Positions 60,677-64,000 of a stretch of DNA of 64,000 nt are shown piece after piece. Made by a program: the position numbers and the translations under genes. The stretch spans positions 124,001 through 188,000 of the forward strand of contig NZ_LFBV01000012.1 in NCBI RefSeq assembly GCF_001905345.1, read 5' to 3'. Source of the DNA: Streptomyces uncialis. Its GTDB lineage: Bacteria; Actinomycetota; Actinomycetes; Streptomycetales; Streptomycetaceae. Each line of letters starts with the position of its first letter. The first letter of the stretch is position 1. A model generated the notes under the pieces. The model was not told the origin of the DNA, searched no databases, and was given only the letters and a program-made list of their open reading frames with translations.

Positions 60677-60763
60677 CCGTTAACCGTACAGATGGTTGTA
60701 GCCTCTGACCTGCGGTTTTTACCGTTCCTTGATCACCCTAGTTCATTGTGACGTATGTCACAA
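60677..60763. promoter_or_regulatory. Upstream region with a GTTAAC box and an 18-bp palindrome
   Basis: CCCGTTAACCG at 60676-60686 repeats the box found near the XRE gene. TTGTGAC-GTAT-GTCACAA at 60746-60763 is a perfect 18-bp palindrome in an AT-rich stretch with promoter-like hexamers. The region lies upstream of the 125-residue gene. Confidence 0.55.
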
Positions 60764-60800
60764 CCAATTTACGCCGTGATGAATTCAAGCCAAATAGAAA

Positions 60801-60824
60801 AGCCCCCGCCAATTGGCGGGGGCT
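60801..60824 (-). terminator. 24-bp perfect palindrome terminator
   Basis: Arms AGCCCCCGCCAA (60801-60812, complement 60813-60824) form a perfect palindrome followed on the minus strand by TTTTCTATTT. It lies six bases past the stop of the leftward 86-residue gene. Confidence 0.88.
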
Positions 60825-60829
60825 GAGCA

Positions 60830-61090
60830 CTACAGATACGAATCCGCTTCGACCATGAGGCGAATTCCCTCATGCACCACACGGCGGATACGGTCGCTGT
60901 TCCCTTCGGCTTGCACGTAGTTCGCGGTAAGCCAGTCGCACGCGGCTTGCCACGTGGCGGAATCGGCGAGAGTCCGGCCGTCACGCTTCACGATTTCGAA
61001 AACGGCCGAAGCCTGAGCATCCGTACTCAGGTCTTCGGCAGCGCCGAATACTTGAGCGAGGAATGCCGCACGGGTTTCGTCGGTCATCAT
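60830..61090 (-). CDS. Hypothetical element protein (86 residues)
   Basis: An all-helical acidic protein (ETRAAFLAQVFGAAEDLSTDAQASAVFEIVKRDGRTLADSATWQAACDWLTANYVQ) without a recognised domain. ATG 61090 or the adjacent ATG 61087 is the start, with GGGGG just upstream. It follows the 50-residue Cys/His membrane protein by eight bases and ends at a terminator, so it closes a leftward operon. Confidence 0.68.
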   Translation of the reverse strand: MMTDETRAAFLAQVFGAAEDLSTDAQASAVFEIVKRDGRTLADSATWQAACDWLTANYVQAEGNSDRIRRVVHEGIRLMVEADSYL

Positions 61091-61098
61091 GGCCCCCG

Positions 61099-61251
61099 TC
61101 AGTCGAGTAGCACGTACAGGGAAATGGCGATCAATAGCACCATCACCACCCGGTCAACCAGCGACACGGGAACATGCCGCTTGCCGCCGCACGTACATGA
61201 GAAGCCTTCATGCCAGTGACATGAGGAGTGATGTTCTGCCGACTTGCTCAC
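61099..61251 (-). CDS. 50-residue Cys/His-motif membrane protein
   Basis: GTG 61251 has GGAGGGG five bases upstream. The N-terminal half carries a zinc-binding-like cluster HHSSCHWHEGFSCTCGGKRH, and the C-terminal half is a membrane helix VDRVVMVLLIAISLYVLLD. This is an unusual pairing in so short a protein. The gene is below the size limit of most gene finders. It lies between the palindrome at 61280 and the 86-residue gene. The function is unknown. Confidence 0.68.
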   Translation of the reverse strand: MSKSAEHHSSCHWHEGFSCTCGGKRHVPVSLVDRVVMVLLIAISLYVLLD

Positions 61252-61279
61252 TACTACCCCTCCGGGTTTCGGTGCGGAT

Positions 61280-61301
61280 CAGTGACTCACATGAGTCACT
61301 G
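61280..61301. repeat. CAGTGACTCA palindrome, copy 1
   Basis: CAGTGACTCA (61280-61289) and TGAGTCACTG (61292-61301) are separated by CA. The palindrome follows directly after the TAG stop of the leftward 82-residue gene. A second copy lies at 62901-62926 in the same position relative to the polymerase gene. Confidence 0.85.
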
Positions 61302-61302
61302 C

Positions 61303-61551
61303 CTACCAGCGGGATACACCTTCGGCCAGCCGTGCCGCGCGGAGCGGCGAACGGTCCGGTACCTCAACGGCCTTCGCCGCATCGATGAGCCACGCGGCAA
61401 GCACCCGCGCTTCGTCCGGCGTCAGCTTCACCCGGTCCCCCGGTATGGCGACGCTGAGAACCCCGCGTTCCTTGTCGTTGTGCCATGCCAGCACCCGCCC
61501 CCCACCCTTGACGGTAAGGGTGCCCTTCGTCTCACGCGTGACGTTCAGCAT
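61303..61551 (-). CDS. Hypothetical element protein (82 residues)
   Basis: The product starts MLNVTRETKGTLTVKGGGRVLAWHNDKERGVLSVAIPGDRVKLTPDEARVLAAWLIDAAKAVEV, a beta-sheet then helix layout without a known domain. ATG 61551 has AAGGAG seven bases upstream. It follows the 54-residue gene by 16 bases. Its TAG stop runs into the 61280 palindrome. Confidence 0.7.
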   Translation of the reverse strand: MLNVTRETKGTLTVKGGGRVLAWHNDKERGVLSVAIPGDRVKLTPDEARVLAAWLIDAAKAVEVPDRSPLRAARLAEGVSRW

Positions 61552-61567
61552 TCGGCTTCTCCTTCGC

Positions 61568-61732
61568 TCAGGGTTCAAGTTCTTCAAGGTCAAGCAAGAG
61601 CGCGTATGCGTCATCGGCGCTCATGTTCACGGTGGCCACGGTGCGCCCGGCAGGGTCGCGTACGTGCATGTCCACGGCCATTCCGACACGCCGGACTTCG
61701 ACGGTTCCGCCGTCTGCGGTTGTGTACGTCAC
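61568..61732 (-). CDS. 54-residue hypothetical protein
   Basis: GTG 61732 overlaps the stop of the sigma-like gene by four bases (GTGA). The product (VTYTTADGGTVEVRRVGMAVDMHVRDPAGRTVATVNMSADDAYALLLDLEELEP) is a beta-rich small protein with an acidic helical end. Its position in the operon and the overlap support it, although it is very short. The function is unknown. Confidence 0.65.
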   Translation of the reverse strand: MTYTTADGGTVEVRRVGMAVDMHVRDPAGRTVATVNMSADDAYALLLDLEELEP

Positions 61733-62532
61733 GCGGCTGCCGTCCAGAGTTCCGCGAACCGGTCCTTGGCCTTACTGCGGACGATGCGCACTTGCCGGAG
61801 CGGTATCCCGTAATCGCGCGAGAGTTCTTCGTCCCGCTCCGTGCCGTAGTAGTCCACGGGGACGATGCCGGTTAGGGCCATGAGAACAACCCTGTGCTGT
61901 TTGCCCATCCGGCTCAGGGTCTTGCGGACCTTGACGCCGGTGCGCTTGCTGCGCTCTTTGGCATAGTCGTTGGGTTCGAGAAGATCGGCGGGAACTTCGG
62001 CTTCAACGGCCAGCCGGTCAGCGAGCGTGACGCTTTCCCCCATATCCGTCTCGCCAAGCGGGGCGTCAAGGTACTCAAGACCCTGGTAGCTCAATCGGGC
62101 CGCGTACGCCATTTCCGCACTGAGTCGCCGGTCCCCCATGGCTTCCGGCGTGGTCGCCATCCATTCGGCTTCGTACGGGTCGCCACCGGCTATGGACAAT
62201 GCCCGCTCGAAGGCGGCAGCAACGGAGCGGGAAACACCTTGCCGGGTCTCTTCCTTGCGACTGTCGCTCATGGCCCCTTTGAGGGTGCGGTCAATGAAGG
62301 TGAAGAACTCCGCCACGGTCGTGCCGTTGAACCGCTTGAGGCCATCCCATATGGCTATCCGGCCGACTTGGGCAAGGTCTTCGGCAAGGGTGTGATCCGT
62401 GCGCCCGCCACCCGTGGCGTACTTCCATGCAAGTTGATTGACGCGCTCTTCGGTGGCCTTGACGACTGCCGTGACGGCTCCAAGGTCGTTGTCCTTGGCA
62501 GCGGCAATCTGAGCTTCGGAAAGGTCGATCAT
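61729..62532 (-). CDS. Phage-type sigma-factor-like protein
   Basis: The 267-residue protein resembles sigma factors: a region 2-like helical part (NQLAWKYATGGGRTDHTLAEDLAQVGRIAIWDGLKRFN... FFTFIDRTLKGAMSDSRKEET) and a C-terminal helix-turn-helix of the region 4 type (DEELSRDYGIPLRQVRIVRSKAKDRFAELW). Similar proteins occur in Streptomyces phages. It could direct transcription of late or replication genes of the element. ATG 62532 has GGAG eight bases upstream; the longer frame to 62655 crosses no family sequence. Confidence 0.75.
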   Translation of the reverse strand: MIDLSEAQIAAAKDNDLGAVTAVVKATEERVNQLAWKYATGGGRTDHTLAEDLAQVGRIAIWDGLKRFNGTTVAEFFTFIDRTLKGAMSDSRKEETRQGVSRSVAAAFERALSIAGGDPYEAEWMATTPEAMGDRRLSAEMAYAARLSYQGLEYLDAPLGETDMGESVTLADRLAVEAEVPADLLEPNDYAKERSKRTGVKVRKTLSRMGKQHRVVLMALTGIVPVDYYGTERDEELSRDYGIPLRQVRIVRSKAKDRFAELWTAAA

Positions 62533-62925
62533 GTGGAGTGCTCCGCGTGTTCCGTGGCGTGTTTGCACTCCGCTGGGGAGCGCAAGGGTTGCCCGGAACG
62601 GGGCGAAGCAAGCGCAAGACCGATGACCCCGGGAAGGGGCCGTGCGTCTGGACATGCGGGGGTATGACTAAGCCCCGTCCGGGACGCTTCGGACGGGGCT
62701 TGCGCATTGCCTTCGTCGTGGCGTGCACCACAGACAACGGCGTATCGGTGTCAGCTACAACGGTGTTTCTGAGGGGTTAGACCGTTGGTCTTTTGGATGG
62801 TTGCAGGTCGTGCCGAAGGCGCAATGCGACTACCCCCAGCGCAGTACCGCCCGAATTTCTTCTCATCCCTAGGGGCGACAAGGTCACGACCGGATAACGG
62901 GGCAGTGACTCACGTGAGTCACTGC
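62533..62925. other. Gap between polymerase and sigma-like genes
   Basis: This 393-base region holds a terminator-like stem (AAGCCCCGTCC at 62670-62680 with GGACGGGGCTT at 62691-62701) and the 26-bp palindrome at 62901. It must hold the promoter of the sigma-like operon. I see no convincing gene on either strand. Confidence 0.55.
62670..62701 (-). terminator. Terminator-like stem in the polymerase-sigma gap
   Basis: An 11-bp perfect stem with a 10-base loop. It lies about 225 bases past the polymerase stop in the direction of transcription and before the sigma-like operon promoter. Confidence 0.65.
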
Positions 62926-62926
62926 C
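62901..62926. repeat. CAGTGACTCA palindrome, copy 2
   Basis: Arm GGCAGTGACTCAC and its complement form a 26-bp perfect palindrome whose last base is the last base of the polymerase TAG stop. With the copy at 61280 it shares the minus-strand string from TAG through the palindrome, with one mismatch in 26 bases. Confidence 0.88.
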
Positions 62927-64000
62927 TAGACGTCGGCCCCGTAGAGCGAACCCCATGACCGGCCGCCCACGTCCGCCGCGCTGACGATGGGGACCCCGAA
63001 CAGGTCGACGGTCATTGCTTTCTCAAATGCCCGCGCGTATTCCTCGGCTTCGCCAGCGGGCACCGACGCGAGAATTTCGTCATGGATCGGCAAGCGCATA
63101 GCGTCGAGAAGACCGGCGCTTTCGGCATTCAAGAGCGCCTGCCCCAAAAGGTCCCGCGCGGCTGACTGGCACTGATAATTCACGACGGCATAGGTGCGGT
63201 CCCTGTCGAGCGGCATACGCCTGCCAGTGGCCGACACGGTGACCATTCCGGTTGCCCGCGCCTCACGCTGCCAGCGGACCGACGCGCGCCGGATCTCAGG
63301 AAAGATGCGGTCATACTCCGTTACCGCTCGGCGGATCTCTTCTTCGGATGCCCCGGTCTGTCGGGCCAGCGTCACAACCCCGCCCCCGTACACCTTTCCC
63401 AGTCCAGCGGATTTGAAGAGCTTCCGGTCCCCCGCTGTTGCTTCGAGACCCTTGATGAGCCGAGCCGTGAACATGTGAATGTCGAAATCGGCGCTATCGG
63501 ATTGGAATCCTTCTTTCATGCGTCGCACATTCGCCAGCGCGGCAAGCACTCGCATTTCTACGGCCTGAAAGTCGGTGCTCACCATGACGTGGCCTTCGTC
63601 GGCAAGAAGGCAACGCCGGATCATGTGGTCAGTGCTTGGGAGCGTCTGGAGTGCCGGACGGCTGATCGACATACGCCCCGTGCGCGCGGCCATGGGGGAT
63701 ATCTGCGGGTGAACGCGCCCCTGTTCGTCGGCAGTCTCCAGGAACGTGCCTACATACGCCTTGCGCCACTTGCCCGCGCGCCTGCTCCGCAAGACCGCTT
63801 CGGCCAACGGGTTGGGTGACCGGACGCCTAGGCGTTCCCATTGCAAGTCCATGTCGGCCAATGCCAAGAGAACGGCTTTGTCCACCTTGACGGCCCCGCC
63901 TGCCGTCCGCTCCGTCAGCGACTCCCCCATACCGGCAAGGGCTTCCGCGATCTGCCGGTTTGAGTTGACGGATTCGACGCCGTACCGCGCTGCCCTTTCG
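62926..64000 (-). CDS. Family A (PolA-like) DNA polymerase, N-terminal part outside the window
   Basis: The frame is open to the window end, so at least 358 C-terminal residues are seen. Motif A reads STDFQAVEMRVLA (Asp; Gln-Ala-Val where PolA has SQIE), motif B RKLFKSAGLGKVYGGG and motif C LPIHDEILASVP, the three catalytic motifs of family A polymerases. Such genes are common in actinophages. It would replicate the element. The codon usage is less GC-biased than the host core. The gene ends directly at a 26-bp palindrome. Confidence 0.9.
   Translation of the reverse strand, partial: ERAARYGVESVNSNRQIAEALAGMGESLTERTAGGAVKVDKAVLLALADMDLQWERLGVRSPNPLAEAVLRSRRAGKWRKAYVGTFLETADEQGRVHPQISPMAARTGRMSISRPALQTLPSTDHMIRRCLLADEGHVMVSTDFQAVEMRVLAALANVRRMKEGFQSDSADFDIHMFTARLIKGLEATAGDRKLFKSAGLGKVYGGGVVTLARQTGASEEEIRRAVTEYDRIFPEIRRASVRWQREARATGMVTVSATGRRMPLDRDRTYAVVNYQCQSAARDLLGQALLNAESAGLLDAMRLPIHDEILASVPAGEAEEYARAFEKAMTVDLFGVPIVSAADVGGRSWGSLYGADV

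Larger units (their letters stand above)
55940..64000. mobile_element. Phage-like integrated element inserted in nth, right end outside the window
   Basis: From the middle of nth to the window end the DNA is visibly less GC-rich and carries phage-type genes: a family A polymerase, a sigma-like protein, an XRE/DUF397 regulatory pair and many short genes of unknown function packed with overlaps. In related chromosomes, as I recall, nth is followed closely by a crp-family gene, which is absent here. No integrase is in the window and it would be expected near the other end. The junction is estimated at about 55930-55960 from composition and from the extra residues in nth. Confidence 0.7.

Overview
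The window is Streptomyces chromosomal DNA. It has very high GC, GTG starts, many 4-base start/stop overlaps, rare TTA codons confined to foreign DNA, and a gene order I recognise from memory as the S. coelicolor SCO3540-SCO3569 neighbourhood. Part of the same order occurs in Mycobacterium tuberculosis (topA, helicase/Tad block, HAD protein, acs, ephE, marP, nudix, nth). Two mobile elements flank this conserved core.

Left element (window start to about 12.16 kb): an integrative mobilizable element next to tRNA-Thr(CGT). From the tRNA inward it has a tyrosine integrase, an XRE regulator, an excisionase-like protein, a DUF3631 ATPase, a DUF2637 (Spd-like) membrane protein, MobC and a relaxase. 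The relaxase stop abuts the stop of a convergent lanthipeptide operon (LanC fragment, a split-LanB elimination domain fused to an FxLD-type methyltransferase, and a helical-repeat protein). No attachment remnant lies between them, so the biosynthetic genes look like cargo. The non-coding parts hold three 15-bp palindromes spaced exactly 24 bp, eight copies of GACGGCA, and a palindrome over the regulator's start codon.

Core (12.2-56 kb): exported peptidase, holB, an MFS-like/thymidylate kinase fusion, topA, a small membrane protein, a large methyltransferase, a lipoprotein, the proton pyrophosphatase hppA, the anti-sigma factor/bldG pair, a divergent DECH-box helicase, and a Tad pilus block read leftward (CpaE-like, TadA, TadB, TadC, DUF4244 pilin, TadE, TadE-like). 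Then come a HAD phosphatase, a Fic-like protein with a degenerate active site, a ParA/CooC-like ATPase, a secreted deacetylase-like lipoprotein, a beta-carbonic anhydrase, acsA, nhaA, a holin-X-like protein, an EphE-like hydrolase, MarP protease, a nudix hydrolase and endonuclease III (nth).

Right element (about 55.93 kb to window end): a phage-like element of lower GC. Genes read leftward are a family A DNA polymerase, a sigma-like protein and many small unknown proteins; an XRE/DUF397 pair reads rightward. The nth gene spans the boundary. Its C-terminal half is host-like, but its N-terminal half has the codon usage of the element and the junction carries about 20 extra residues. I infer that the element inserted inside nth and supplies a replacement 5' half.

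Several genes are very short: a chain of six small genes overlapping by 1-4 bases, including a 38-residue membrane protein with two TTA codons, a 50-residue Cys/His-plus-membrane-helix protein and a 54-residue protein. A 26-base string containing a palindrome follows the TAG stop of two element genes.
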